Positions 19,351-27,847 are shown, numbered from the stretch's first letter. The stretch: DNA of 64,000 nucleotides from Azoarcus sp. CIB (GCF_001190925.1 NZ_CP011072.1:1426001-1490000); one strand, 5' to 3'. The notes: a model not told the origin generated them from the letters alone. Translations and numbers: made by a program.

Positions 19351-20331
19351 TCAAGCCGCGGTCCGGCCGACGCTGTCGCCACGGGCGGCGCGCAGCGGTT
19401 CCAGGTAGTCGAGTTCGGGGCCGACGGGGACGATGCCTGAGGGATTCAGCGCGGCGATGGAGTAGTACCCCGCCTTGATGTGCTCGGCGCGGACGCTCGC
19501 AGCGAAGGCGGGGATCGCGAGCAGGCGCACGAGGTAGGCACGCACCGCCGGGTAGGCCGAGAGCGGGCGGAGGTTGCACTTGAACAGGCTGTAATACGCG
19601 AGATCGAAGCGCACCAGCGTGACGAAGGCGCGGATGTCGGTTTCGGTGAGCCGGTCGCCCACCAGCCAGTCCGCCCGTGCGAGGCGGCTTTCCATCCAGT
19701 TCAGCGTCGCGAACACGTCCGCAACTGCTTCCTCGTAGGCCTTCTGCGTGCCCGCGAAACCGGCCCGATACACGCCATTGTTGAATTGCGTGTACAAGCG
19801 CTCGTTCACCGCATCGATCTCCGCCTCCAGCCCGGCCGGGCGTAGGTCGATGTCTCCAGTCGCCAAAGCCCCGAAGTCGTCGTTGAAGATACGGACGATG
19901 TCCGAAGACTCGTTGTTCACGATCGTGCGCGTCTTCTTGTCCCACAGCACCGGCACCGTCGCGCGGCCGGTGTGCGTCGGGTCGGCCAGCGTGTAGAGCT
20001 CGTGCATGTAGTGCGCGCCATTCACGCCGTCGAAGTCGCTGCCGTCGCGACCCGTGAAGGCCCAGCCCTGGTCGCCCAGTCGCGGGTCGACCGCGCACAC
20101 GTCGATCGCGTTCTCGAGGCCCTCCAGGCGCAGCGCGATCAGCGTCCGCGAAGCCCACGGGCAGATGTAGGCGACGTAGAGCTGATAGCGGCCGGCTTCG
20201 GCGGCGAAGCCCTTCGCGCTGTCCGGGCCGATCCGGTCACGGAAGCCCGAATGCTGGCGGATGAAGCGCCCGTCGGCGTCGCTCTGTTGCACGGGATGCC
20301 ATTTTTCCGCCCATTTGCCGTTCACAAGCAT
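19351..20331 (-). CDS. yqjG: Glutathionyl-hydroquinone reductase (Xi-class glutathione transferase)
   Basis: Reduces glutathionyl-hydroquinones and related adducts. Catalytic Cys57 lies in YICPWASRTL, the Xi-class motif, followed by VPVLWDKKTRTIVNNESSDI (thioredoxin-fold glutathione site) and a helical C-terminal domain with WLVGDRLTETDIR. 326 aa, normal length. It diverges from doxX, and a perfect 9-bp dyad lies between them. Confidence 0.9.
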   Translation of the reverse strand: MLVNGKWAEKWHPVQQSDADGRFIRQHSGFRDRIGPDSAKGFAAEAGRYQLYVAYICPWASRTLIALRLEGLENAIDVCAVDPRLGDQGWAFTGRDGSDFDGVNGAHYMHELYTLADPTHTGRATVPVLWDKKTRTIVNNESSDIVRIFNDDFGALATGDIDLRPAGLEAEIDAVNERLYTQFNNGVYRAGFAGTQKAYEEAVADVFATLNWMESRLARADWLVGDRLTETDIRAFVTLVRFDLAYYSLFKCNLRPLSAYPAVRAYLVRLLAIPAFAASVRAEHIKAGYYSIAALNPSGIVPVGPELDYLEPLRAARGDSVGRTAA

Positions 20332-20502
20332 GTTCCTGTCCTCTCTCTGTTGCGGGCTTTGCCCTATCGAAGAGAAGTTAGTAGAAGCACCGTGTTAGAT
20401 AAATAGCAACAGAAGTGCATGACTGTTGCCCGAAGGGGAACAAAGCCGCCGCAATCCTCGCTGACGCTACGACCGCATCGGATTCCGGCGTGCAGGGAAT
20501 TG

Positions 20503-20530
20503 TTGCGAATTGAAGAACAGAAATTCGCAA
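20503..20530. promoter_or_regulatory. Dyad in the yqjG-doxX divergent region
   Basis: TTGCGAATT (20503-20511) and AATTCGCAA (20522-20530) form a perfect 9-bp inverted repeat with a 10-bp spacer. It lies about 110 nt upstream of doxX and 170 nt upstream of the reductase gene, in an otherwise gene-free 306-nt stretch. A shared operator is likely; the regulator is unknown. Confidence 0.45.
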
Positions 20531-20637
20531 TTAGCACTGTTTAACTCAATCGTCCGGCCGCGTACAGTCCGTCCCATGGTCAGCACGCGGTACGAAGACA
20601 TGCGGCCAGCCCCAAATGCAATCAATGGAGAACGAAC

Positions 20638-21090
20638 ATGAGCAACGGAATCGTCAATCGCCTTCTTGCCACCAAAGCCGGCTGGGGGCCCCTCGCGCTG
20701 CGCATTCCGGTCGGCATCATCTTCGCAGCACATGGCGCGCAGAAACTCTTCGGCTGGTTCGGCGGCTACGGCCTGCAGGGCACGGGGCAGTGGATGGATT
20801 CGATTGGCCTGGCGCCGGGGCAGCTGATGGCCCTGCTGGCGGGCGGCGCGGAATTCTTCGGCGGCCTCGCCCTGATCGTCGGCCTGCTCGTGCGTCCCGC
20901 GTCGGCAGTGCTGGCCTTCGCGATGCTGGTCGCGATCTTCAGCGTGCATGCGGCCAACGGACTGTTCATGAAGAACAACGGCTACGAATTCGGTCTGGCG
21001 CTGCTCGCCGTCTCGATCTCGCTCGCGTTCAGCGGCGCCGGCCGGGCATCCCTCGACGCGGTGCTGGCGCCGTCGGACGAAAAGCGCTGA
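20638..21090 (+). CDS. DoxX family membrane protein
   Basis: 150-aa integral membrane protein with about four hydrophobic segments and the family start LALRIPVGIIFAAHGAQKLFGWFGG, followed by GLAPG and GGAEFFGGLALIVGL. DoxX-family proteins are linked to thiosulfate:quinone oxidoreductase or oxidative-stress membrane complexes, but the family is too broad to fix a role. GGAG precedes ATG 20638. The next gene starts 31 nt downstream, so cotranscription is likely. Confidence 0.82.
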   Translation: MSNGIVNRLLATKAGWGPLALRIPVGIIFAAHGAQKLFGWFGGYGLQGTGQWMDSIGLAPGQLMALLAGGAEFFGGLALIVGLLVRPASAVLAFAMLVAIFSVHAANGLFMKNNGYEFGLALLAVSISLAFSGAGRASLDAVLAPSDEKR

Positions 21091-21121
21091 TCGTATCGCG
21101 CCGACTGCCCCGGGAACATTC

Positions 21122-21745
21122 ATGACCGACGACACCATCCACGTCCAGCAACCGGCCGCCGCAAGGCGGCTGGTGCTGCTCCTCCATGGCGTCGGTGCGA
21201 CGCCGCAGAACCTCCTGCCGCTCGCCGAGGCGATTGCGCACGCTGACCCCGCCGCGTGGGTCGTCAGCGTACGATCACCCGATCCCTGCGATTTCGGCAT
21301 CGGCTGGCAGTGGTTCCCGGTGCGCGGCGTCACCGAAGAAAACCGCCTCGAACGCGTCGCCGCGGCGATTCCGCAATTCATCGACACCGTGCGGGACTGG
21401 CAGCGGCAGTCCGGCGTCGGGCCGGATGCGACCACGCTGGTCGGCTTCTCGCAGGGCGCGATCATGGCCCTCGAATCCACCCAGATCGCCGACCGGCTCG
21501 CCGCGCAGGTGATCGCCATCGCCGGACGTTTCGCGCAGCCGCCCAGAATTTGCCCCGCGGCGACGGCAGTCCATCTGATCCATGGCAACGACGACTCGGT
21601 GATCGACCCGCGCTACAGCATCGCCGCGGCGGACCGCCTCGCGTCGATGGGTGCCGAAGTCACGCTGAATCAGTTGGCGAGTGTGGGGCACACGATCGAC
21701 GAGCGCGTCATCGAACGGGTGTGCGCACAACTGCGCCACGCCTGA
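21122..21745 (+). CDS. ypfH: YpfH-type serine esterase
   Basis: 207-aa alpha/beta hydrolase of the carboxylesterase/phospholipase family. HGVGATPQNLLPL near the N terminus, nucleophile Ser110 in VGFSQGA, Asp in HGNDDSV and His in VGHTIDE form the triad; the WFPVRG segment is typical of YpfH. No signal peptide. It lies 31 nt after doxX. Confidence 0.82.
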   Translation: MTDDTIHVQQPAAARRLVLLLHGVGATPQNLLPLAEAIAHADPAAWVVSVRSPDPCDFGIGWQWFPVRGVTEENRLERVAAAIPQFIDTVRDWQRQSGVGPDATTLVGFSQGAIMALESTQIADRLAAQVIAIAGRFAQPPRICPAATAVHLIHGNDDSVIDPRYSIAAADRLASMGAEVTLNQLASVGHTIDERVIERVCAQLRHA

Positions 21746-21893
21746 ATCAACTCACCCCCGTCCACGGATACGACGCGATGGACCGCGCCGTGATGCGGAT
21801 GCCCGTTCTGCGCGGTCGCTCCGATTCGGGCAATAACCCGCTGGCTGCACTCCTTGTTACCATCAGCCTTGGTTCTTCAGGGAGACAGCCAGA

Positions 21894-22766
21894 ATGAAAT
21901 CGACATTGTCACAAATCGCCGCCTGCATCATTTTTTCAGGCGCGGCGATCACCACCACGCCAATCGCCGCCGCGGATTCGATCGCCGCCACAGAAGCCGC
22001 CGACAGCGCCGCGGCCAAGGCGCTTCTCGATCGGGCCGCGGCGCGTTACCGGACGGACGGTGAGGCCGCATTGGCGGCATTCAGTCGTGCCGGCGAATTC
22101 CTTAGCGGGGATCTGTACGTCTATGTTCTCGGCCTGGACGGCGTCATGAAGGCGAGCGGGGGGCCGTCGATTACCTTGATCGGCAGGAACATCAGCGATC
22201 TGAAGGACCCCGAAGGCAAGCCATTTATCGCCGAAATGCTGGAAGGCGCGAAAGCGAACGGATCGGGTACCGTGAAATACCGCTGGCTCAACCGCCAGCA
22301 TGGCAAGGCGGAGCAGAAGGTCGTCTATTACCAGACCGTGGGCGACAGCATCATTGCCGTCGGCTACTACGTTCCGTTCGCGTCGGCGGAACAGGCCAAG
22401 GCGCTGCTGTGGCGCGCCGTCCATGAAATCAACCAGGACCAGCAGGCTGCAATACGCCGATTCAACGATCTCAACGGCGGCTTCGTCCAGGACGATCTCT
22501 ACGTCTTCGTCATCGGTGTGGACGATATGAACACTTACGCACATGGGGCACAGCCGCGGCTGATCGGGAAATATTCCAAAGACCTGCGCGATCCAGCCGG
22601 GAAACTGTTCGTCCAGGAAATGATGCGCCGGACCAAGGACGCGGATGTCGCAGCGGTTGACTACCTCTGGCGGAATCCCGTCACCCAAAAGACGGCGAAG
22701 AAGACGTCCTACGTCAAACGGGTGGGACGCTATCTCGTCGGTGTCGGCGCCTACTCGATAGAGTGA
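21894..22766 (+). CDS. Secreted double-Cache-domain protein
   Basis: 290 aa with a Sec signal peptide (cleavage near ...PIAAAD) and two tandem Cache-like units. Each has a helical ALAAFS/IRRFN segment, then LYVYVLGLDG or LYVFVIGVDD, then DPEGKPFIAEM or DPAGKLFVQEM, then VGYYVPFA or VGAYSIE. Cache domains bind small molecules outside the cell, usually as the sensor part of chemoreceptors or kinases; here no output domain follows, so it is a free periplasmic sensor. Base composition in this part is a little lower than in the sugar locus. Confidence 0.75.
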   Translation: MKSTLSQIAACIIFSGAAITTTPIAAADSIAATEAADSAAAKALLDRAAARYRTDGEAALAAFSRAGEFLSGDLYVYVLGLDGVMKASGGPSITLIGRNISDLKDPEGKPFIAEMLEGAKANGSGTVKYRWLNRQHGKAEQKVVYYQTVGDSIIAVGYYVPFASAEQAKALLWRAVHEINQDQQAAIRRFNDLNGGFVQDDLYVFVIGVDDMNTYAHGAQPRLIGKYSKDLRDPAGKLFVQEMMRRTKDADVAAVDYLWRNPVTQKTAKKTSYVKRVGRYLVGVGAYSIE

Positions 22767-22842
22767 TTGTTGCGAGGCCGGATGCACAAGGGCGTGCGAC
22801 TTGCCGGGTTACCATATCGTCATCTCTGACGAGCCGGAGCCG

Positions 22843-23709
22843 ATGTGCATGAAGCATGACCTTCCATCTTTCGCGGTCCTGATCGACGCCGACAATGTCC
22901 GGCTGGACACCATCTCACTGATTCTGGAAGAAATCACGCGGCATGCACGGGTGACCGTCCGCCGCGTCTACGGCGATTTCACCAGCCAGAACCTCGCCGC
23001 GTGGAAGATCAAGCTTGCCGAGCATGCGATTCATCCGATCCAGCAATACCGCAATACCATAGGCAAGAACGCCAGCGACAGCGCGTTGATCATCGACGCG
23101 ATGGATCTTCTCCATTCGCGACGCTTCGAGGGTTTCTGCCTCGTTAGCAGCGACAGCGACTTTACCCGCCTCGCGACCCGCATTCGCGAGGATGGCCTTG
23201 TCGTGTACGGCTTCGGCGAAAAGAAGGCGCCGAAGGCCTTCGTCAACGCCTGCGATCGTTACATCTACGTCGAAAACCTCGTGGAGGCCCCCCTTCCGGA
23301 ACAGGGAGCAATTGGTGTCGGCGAGGCGCCTCCCAAGGGGAGTATCGACGAAAGGGAAGTCGTGGTCATTGCCGCAGAGGTGGGCGATTCTCCGCCGCCG
23401 CTCGAACCGATCGTTGACGTGCCGATAGCGGCCGAGACGCCGCCCCAAACCTTTAGACCGCCAGCGCTGGCGGCAAGCCTTCTGCTCCGGGCATATACCA
23501 ATGTGGCCGACGAGCAGGGTTGGGCGATGCTCAGCCAGATGTCGACCTACATCCACGTCAACCACCCGGATTTCGATCCGCGTACCTGCGGTTGCGCGAA
23601 ATTCATCGACCTGGAGGCATTGAAGGCGACGGGGGCTTTTGAAATGCGGGGAAGTGGTGCTGCGCGGTATTTTCGAGTGAAAGGTCAGGCGAGCCGGGGA
23701 GGTCAGTGA
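22843..23709 (+). CDS. NYN-domain (LabA-like) protein with C-terminal OST-HTH/LOTUS-like domain
   Basis: The N-terminal domain is a PIN-like NYN nuclease fold: AVLIDADNVR (first acidic site), the DSALIIDAMDLLHS segment, and LVSSDSDFTRLATRIRE followed by YGFGEKKAPKAFVNAC, matching LabA/DUF88. A Pro/Glu-rich linker (about residues 150-210) leads to a ~70-residue helical domain like OST-HTH/LOTUS, an RNA-binding module. ATG 22849 (9 nt after GGAG) is an equally good start, and TTG 22801 is less likely. Probably an RNA-directed factor; no partner gene is adjacent. Confidence 0.8.
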   Translation: MCMKHDLPSFAVLIDADNVRLDTISLILEEITRHARVTVRRVYGDFTSQNLAAWKIKLAEHAIHPIQQYRNTIGKNASDSALIIDAMDLLHSRRFEGFCLVSSDSDFTRLATRIREDGLVVYGFGEKKAPKAFVNACDRYIYVENLVEAPLPEQGAIGVGEAPPKGSIDEREVVVIAAEVGDSPPPLEPIVDVPIAAETPPQTFRPPALAASLLLRAYTNVADEQGWAMLSQMSTYIHVNHPDFDPRTCGCAKFIDLEALKATGAFEMRGSGAARYFRVKGQASRGGQ

Positions 23710-23790
23710 TAGCGCAGCTGAAGGCGGGCCGTGTGGGGGACGTGTTTGTTCCTCATTTGCCGCAGTAAGGGACGCTGACGAGAGACAGTC

Positions 23791-23820
23791 GGCGGAAGGC
23801 GCTTCGCTTTTCCGCCCTAC
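23791..23820. repeat. REP-like palindrome upstream of dinJ
   Basis: GGCGGAA (23791-23797) pairs with TTCCGCC (23810-23816) around GGCGCTTCGCTT and is followed by CTACG. It shares the CCGCCCTAC end with the element at 14312-14423. Confidence 0.5.
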
Positions 23821-23881
23821 GAGGACCAGCGGGGGCTTGGGCAAGAATCGGCAGCCACGATCTGCCGTTCACTCGAGTTGC

Positions 23882-23910
23882 TTTACTGTATCTCAAAGGA
23901 GATACATAAT
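23882..23910 (+). promoter_or_regulatory. dinJ-yafQ promoter with embedded operator
   Basis: TTTACT (23882-23887), a 17-bp spacer and CATAAT (23905-23910) form a plausible promoter. The spacer is almost exactly the palindrome GTATCTCAAAGGAGATAC (23888-23905, 7-bp arms, 4-nt centre), a fitting target for autorepression by the DinJ-like antitoxin. The start codon is 24 nt further on. Confidence 0.55.
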
Positions 23911-23933
23911 TCACTCAAACGGAGGACGCTGCT

Positions 23934-24212
23934 ATGTCACATTCCACAATGCTGCACGTTCGGGTGGACAACGAAATCAAGACGCAGGCCAGTGAGGCGC
24001 TGGCCGCCATGGGCCTGTCCGTGTCGGATGCGGTGCGCATCCTGCTCAAGCGCGTGGTCAACGAGCAGGCTTTCCCGCTAGAACTCAAGGTTCCGAACGC
24101 AAGAACCCGTGAAGCGATGGAAGAAGCTCGTGCGATGGTAAAGGCCCGCGCGGCGCGTTTTGACACTGCCGACACCATGATTGATGACCTCGAAACGGCC
24201 CGCCAGCAGTAA
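23934..24212 (+). CDS. dinJ: RelB/DinJ family antitoxin
   Basis: 92-aa antitoxin with an N-terminal ribbon-helix-helix domain (MLHVRVDNEIKTQASEALAAMGLSVSDAVRILLKRV) and a charged C-terminal region expected to wrap the toxin. GGAGG precedes ATG 23934. The toxin gene starts inside its last codons (24184), a usual arrangement for coupling. Probably autoregulated through the palindrome at 23888-23905. Confidence 0.88.
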   Translation: MSHSTMLHVRVDNEIKTQASEALAAMGLSVSDAVRILLKRVVNEQAFPLELKVPNARTREAMEEARAMVKARAARFDTADTMIDDLETARQQ

Positions 24213-24504
24213 GCGAGCCAAGCCGCCCAAGGCGTGCGACTACACCAAATCCTTCCTCAAGGACTGGCATCGCCTTTCCCGCTCTGGTCGTTACGACCTC
24301 AAGCGTCTGAAAGAGGTGATGTTGCTACTCATCGCTAATGAGGAACCGCTGGGACCCGAATGGCTCGATCATGCGCTGAAGGGGGACTGGTCCGATCACC
24401 GGGAATGCCACGTCGGCGGGGACTTCCTGCTGATCTACCGGATGGATGGCAATGTCATCATTTTCGTGCGGGCAGGCACACATTCCGAACTTTTCGAAGA
24501 GTGA
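24184..24504 (+). CDS. yafQ: YafQ family mRNA interferase toxin
   Basis: 106-aa RelE-superfamily ribonuclease. The block DWSDHRECHVGGDFLLIYR and the C-terminal RAGTHSELF match the His/Asp residues that cleave mRNA on the ribosome in YafQ. ATG 24184 overlaps dinJ by 29 nt; TTG 24181 is directly before it. All expected catalytic residues appear intact, so the module should be active. Confidence 0.87.
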   Translation: MTSKRPASSKRAKPPKACDYTKSFLKDWHRLSRSGRYDLKRLKEVMLLLIANEEPLGPEWLDHALKGDWSDHRECHVGGDFLLIYRMDGNVIIFVRAGTHSELFEE

Positions 24505-24550
24505 CGTGGTAGTGACAGCTCGTCGCCTCCGAAGGGCTTCCTCGACGTGA

Positions 24551-24578
24551 AAACGCCCGGTACTTCCGCCGGGCGTTT
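24551..24578. terminator. Bidirectional terminator between yafQ and the cupin gene
   Basis: AAACGCCCGG (24551-24560) pairs with CCGGGCGTTT (24569-24578) over an 8-nt loop, with T-rich sequence on the right (CCTCTTCCT) and A-rich bases in the left stem. It lies 46 nt after the yafQ stop and 68 nt from the stop of the opposing cupin gene. Confidence 0.7.
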
Positions 24579-24646
24579 CCTCTTCCTGTCGCCTGAACTC
24601 CGCACCCCTGCGGCCCGTCCGCCCCTGTCCTGTGTGCAGCTAAGGG

Positions 24647-25078
24647 CTACTTCTTCTTCGGCACCAGATCCACGACCCAGATCTCGGCGGCTTCGGTGGT
24701 GCTCGCGTTCCGGAACCAGTGCGTCGTGTCGGCGTTTTCGTACCACGTGTCGCCGACGGCAAGCGTGCGCTTGGCTTCGCCGCGATACTCGATGATGGTC
24801 CCCTTCGTGACGCGAACGATGCCCGGACGGCCTGCATGCGGGTGGTTATGGATGGCGCCGCCGGGTTCGAGCCCGATGACGCGTGCACGCAAATCGTAAT
24901 CGCCGACGGCACCGGCCAGGTTGTGAGGGGCCAGATCGACCAGCCCGACCGCATCGGCCGCGCCGGTCAGGCCGATGGGTTTTTCGGGCGCGGTATCGGC
25001 GGTGTGCGCCGCAGCCGGTATCAATAATGCACAGCTCAACAACGGTGCAACAAACCGCAGGGAAATCGGGAACCTCAT
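24647..25078 (-). CDS. Secreted cupin-domain protein
   Basis: 143 aa with a Sec signal peptide (MRFPISLRFVAPLLSCALLIPAAAHTAD). The single cupin barrel has HNHPHAGRPGIVRVTKGTIIEYRG (cupin motif 1, with His ligands) and DTTHWFRNASTTEAAEIWVVDLV (motif 2). A metal-binding periplasmic small-molecule enzyme or sensor is likely; the substrate is unknown. It ends with KKK. Confidence 0.75.
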   Translation of the reverse strand: MRFPISLRFVAPLLSCALLIPAAAHTADTAPEKPIGLTGAADAVGLVDLAPHNLAGAVGDYDLRARVIGLEPGGAIHNHPHAGRPGIVRVTKGTIIEYRGEAKRTLAVGDTWYENADTTHWFRNASTTEAAEIWVVDLVPKKK

Positions 25079-25626
25079 GGATGCCTCCGCTTTGTGGGTG
25101 TTTGTTCGTCGCGGCGTTACGGGCTGTGGGGTCTGTCAACGATAGGACGCGAAATGCATCGGCGCCAATTAATCGGTATGCCGCGGACCGTCGGTCGCAC
25201 GTGCCATCGATCCGGTCGGAGAGCTAATCGTCGCCACCACGTGTTGCAGCCGCCCAAGCGGTTTTCCGTGGCACACATCAGCGGCTGGATACTCGACCGA
25301 GCGCACTCATTTGGCGCCTGACGCGTCCTCGTATCACGATACTGGTGCGGAGAGCAGCTGCGCGGAAACGCCAATGCAACGTATGGCACTGTTTTAATGG
25401 GAGTTCTCGGTCCGTGCTGCAAAGGCCTGGAACTTGCACGACTTCTGTCGAGCGTCGATTGCCGCAAGGTCCGATATCAGGTGCTCACGGAACAACACCT
25501 TGCGGTCATCGCCCGTTCGCGACGTCATTCCGCCCGAGCCGACACCCTGTTCATCGGGTTCGTGTTCCAGAACGGCTCGCAGGAAGATTCGTTCATCTTC
25601 ATCCTTCGATCGAGAGGAGACATGCC
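25079..25626. other. Gene-poor stretch with no supported gene
   Basis: 548 nt between the divergent cupin and CBS genes. Short open frames here show no family resemblance, and the longest overlaps the CBS gene. Presumably it holds promoters for both genes; I cannot place a convincing -35/-10 pair. The CBS ribosome site GAGGAG is at its right end. Confidence 0.4.
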
Positions 25627-26061
25627 ATGCCCTACCGCCCCATTCGCGAAGTCATTGGTCAACGCCCATTCCCTACGGTCACACCGAGCAGCACGATCCG
25701 CAATTCGTCGATCATCATGCGTGAGATGAAATCCTCGGCAGTTCTGGTGGTGGAGAAGGGGAAGTTGCGCGGCATCCTGACCGAGCGGGACATTGTGTTC
25801 CGGGTCGTCGCCCAGGGTCTCGATCCGGCCGCCACGTCGGTCGAGAGCATCATGACCACGCAGGTGCAGACGATCCACAAGAACAAGCCTTTCGGCCACG
25901 CCTTGCATCTGATGTACGAAGGCGGATTCCGCCACATGCCGGTCGTGGACGATGGCGGGACTCCGGTCGGGTTGCTCGCCGCGCACGATGCGCTCGATAT
26001 CGATGGTCTTCAGTTGGAGCACGATCTGGTTCGCCGTGAGGAGATCTCCGTCATCCTCTGA
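25627..26061 (+). CDS. CBS-domain-pair protein
   Basis: 144 aa consisting of two CBS repeats with almost nothing else: ITERDIVFRVVAQGLDPAATSVESIMTT closes the first, and MYEGGFRHMPVVDDGGTPVGLLAAHDAL the second. Such proteins bind adenosine nucleotides and act as small energy-sensing regulators. GAGGAG lies ~7 nt before ATG 25627. A second stand-alone CBS protein is at 32495. Confidence 0.8.
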   Translation: MPYRPIREVIGQRPFPTVTPSSTIRNSSIIMREMKSSAVLVVEKGKLRGILTERDIVFRVVAQGLDPAATSVESIMTTQVQTIHKNKPFGHALHLMYEGGFRHMPVVDDGGTPVGLLAAHDALDIDGLQLEHDLVRREEISVIL

Positions 26062-26221
26062 CGCATGCCCCGACGAGGGGCTGCGTTGGTCTCCAGTTGA
26101 AAACGGTTGATTGGGCCGCAGGTCCGGCCCGCTTTCGTCGTCCGGTTTGCGCGGAGCGTGCGACTCCACCGCGTCGCGCCGATGACGAACGGGCCGGACT
26201 GGCTCAAGTCGCGCTGACCAT

Positions 26222-27607
26222 TTAGCGGGACAACTGGGCGACCGCCGCTCCGCCGACCGGAACGCGACGCTCGGCAAAGTAATCCTGCGTCAGTCTTGCG
26301 ACGATCGGGGACAGAAGCAGCAAGGAGATCAGGTTCGGGATGGCCATGAAGGCATTCAGCGTGTCGGCGACCAGCCACACGAAGTCGAGTTGCGTCACGG
26401 CGCCGACCAGAACAAAGATTGTCCAGAGCACGCGGTAGGGTTTTTCGACCGACGTGCCGATCAGGTACTCCCAGCACTTCTCGCCGTAGTACGCCCAGCC
26501 GAGGATGGTGGTGAAGGCGAAGATCGCCAGCGCGATGGCCAGGAACTGACCACCAAATCCCGGGAACGCGGTGACGAAGGCGCTCGAACTCAGTGCCGCG
26601 CCCTTGAGGCCGCTGCTCCAGACGCCGGTCACGATCAGCACCAGGCCGGTCATGGTGCACACGATGATGGTGTCGATGAAGGTGCCCATCATGCCCACCA
26701 GGCCGGACTCGACCGGGTTCCTGGTCTGGCCGGCCGCCTGCGCGATGCCCGCGGTGCCGAGACCGGCTTCGTTCGAGAAGATGCCGCGCGCCACGCCGTA
26801 GCGCATCGCCATCATCACCGCCGCACCGGCGAAACCGCCCGTTGCCGCCACCGGACTGAAGGCGCTCGAAAAGATCAGCGAAAAGGCCGCGGGAATCTGG
26901 TCGGCATAGATGCCAAGCACAGTCAGGGATGTGACGACATAACCGATGCACATGAACGGCACCAGTTTTTCCGCCACCGCGCCGATGCGCTTGACCCCGC
27001 CGAGCAGCACGACGCCGGTGAATACCGCCATCACGACACCGGACACCCACGGATCGATACCGAAACCGGCTTCCAGTGCACCGGCGATGCTGTTCGATTG
27101 GACCATGTTGCCGATACCGAAGCCGGCGAGGCCGCCGAACAGCGCGAACGCCGCGGCAAGCCAGCGCCAGTGGCGACCGAGGCCGTTCTTGATCGCGTAC
27201 ATCGGCCCGCCGACCTGCTCGCCGCGGTCATCGGTTTCGCGGTAATGCACCGCAAGCAGCACTTCGGCATACTTTGTGGCCATCCCGACGAGCGCTGTCA
27301 TCCACATCCAGAACATGGCGCCCGGCCCACCGACGGCGATGGCGGTGGCGACGCCGGCGATATTGCCAGTCCCGACCGTTGCCGCCAGGGCGGTCATGAG
27401 CGCTGCATAGGGCGTGATTTCACCCGGCGCGCCGGGTGCCGCCTTGCGTCCGCGCCAGACCATGACGAAGCCGGCGATGATCTTGGTCACCGGCATGAAC
27501 TTGAGGCGCAACTGCAGGAACAGGCCGGTACCAAGGATCGCGATCAGCATCGGCGGCCCCCACACGATGTCGTTGATCGCCGTGACGAACTGCGTAAGTG
27601 CTTCCAT
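26222..27607 (-). CDS. AGCS family sodium:alanine/amino-acid symporter
   Basis: 461-aa inner-membrane transporter with about 10-11 hydrophobic segments. The family signature region ALAATVGTGNIAGVATAIAVGGPGAMFWMW is followed by GGPMYAIKNGL and a long set of membrane helices; FSNEAGLGTAGIAQAA is also diagnostic. ATG 27607 has GGAG 8 nt upstream; an upstream in-frame ATG at 27682 lies beyond the sigma54 promoter and is excluded. It diverges from a TyrR-like enhancer-binding protein, suggesting induction by an aromatic or related amino acid (inference). Confidence 0.88.
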   Translation of the reverse strand: MEALTQFVTAINDIVWGPPMLIAILGTGLFLQLRLKFMPVTKIIAGFVMVWRGRKAAPGAPGEITPYAALMTALAATVGTGNIAGVATAIAVGGPGAMFWMWMTALVGMATKYAEVLLAVHYRETDDRGEQVGGPMYAIKNGLGRHWRWLAAAFALFGGLAGFGIGNMVQSNSIAGALEAGFGIDPWVSGVVMAVFTGVVLLGGVKRIGAVAEKLVPFMCIGYVVTSLTVLGIYADQIPAAFSLIFSSAFSPVAATGGFAGAAVMMAMRYGVARGIFSNEAGLGTAGIAQAAGQTRNPVESGLVGMMGTFIDTIIVCTMTGLVLIVTGVWSSGLKGAALSSSAFVTAFPGFGGQFLAIALAIFAFTTILGWAYYGEKCWEYLIGTSVEKPYRVLWTIFVLVGAVTQLDFVWLVADTLNAFMAIPNLISLLLLSPIVARLTQDYFAERRVPVGGAAVAQLSR

Positions 27608-27650
27608 CGGTTGTCTCCGTTGTTTGTGTGGACTTGAATCAAGGGTGCAT

Positions 27651-27666
27651 AGCAACGCCTGTGCCA
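27651..27666 (-). promoter_or_regulatory. Sigma54 (-24/-12) promoter of the AGCS symporter
   Basis: On the minus strand TGGCACAGGCGTTGCT reads as TGGCAC-N5-TTGCT, an excellent -24/-12 element. The predicted start is about 30 nt before the symporter ATG. The divergent gene encodes an activator with the GAFTGA sigma54-contact motif. Confidence 0.75.
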
Positions 27667-27791
27667 TCAAATAAAAGTCCATGAAAACATACTGTTATGC
27701 GTAGTCGTGCGTCCTGGGTGAATTCGTGCGTACGTAAATCAATACACAACCGGTGGGGCGGGGCGTAGTGTGGGAAAAAATTTCACGTAAT

Positions 27792-27811
27792 ATCAACAAC
27801 CTGTAGTTGAT
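27792..27811. promoter_or_regulatory. Inverted repeat, possible activator site for the sigma54 promoter
   Basis: ATCAAC (27792-27797) and GTTGAT (27806-27811) flank an 8-nt centre. The site lies about 130 bp upstream of the -24 element, a typical enhancer distance. Confidence 0.35.
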
Positions 27812-27829
27812 GTAGCGGTTCCGATACAC

Positions 27830-27847
27830 TGTTTCGATATCGATACA
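27830..27847. promoter_or_regulatory. TyrR-box-like palindrome before the regulator gene
   Basis: TGTTTCGATATCGATACA is palindromic except for one base pair and fits the TyrR/PhhR box layout TGT-N12-ACA. It ends 9 nt before the regulator start codon, so it could serve autorepression and also act as the upstream site for the symporter promoter. Confidence 0.5.

Noticed and set aside
25345-25729. Short frames upstream of and overlapping the first CBS gene
   Set aside because: No ribosome site, no family resemblance, and the real gene starts at 25627 behind GAGGAG.
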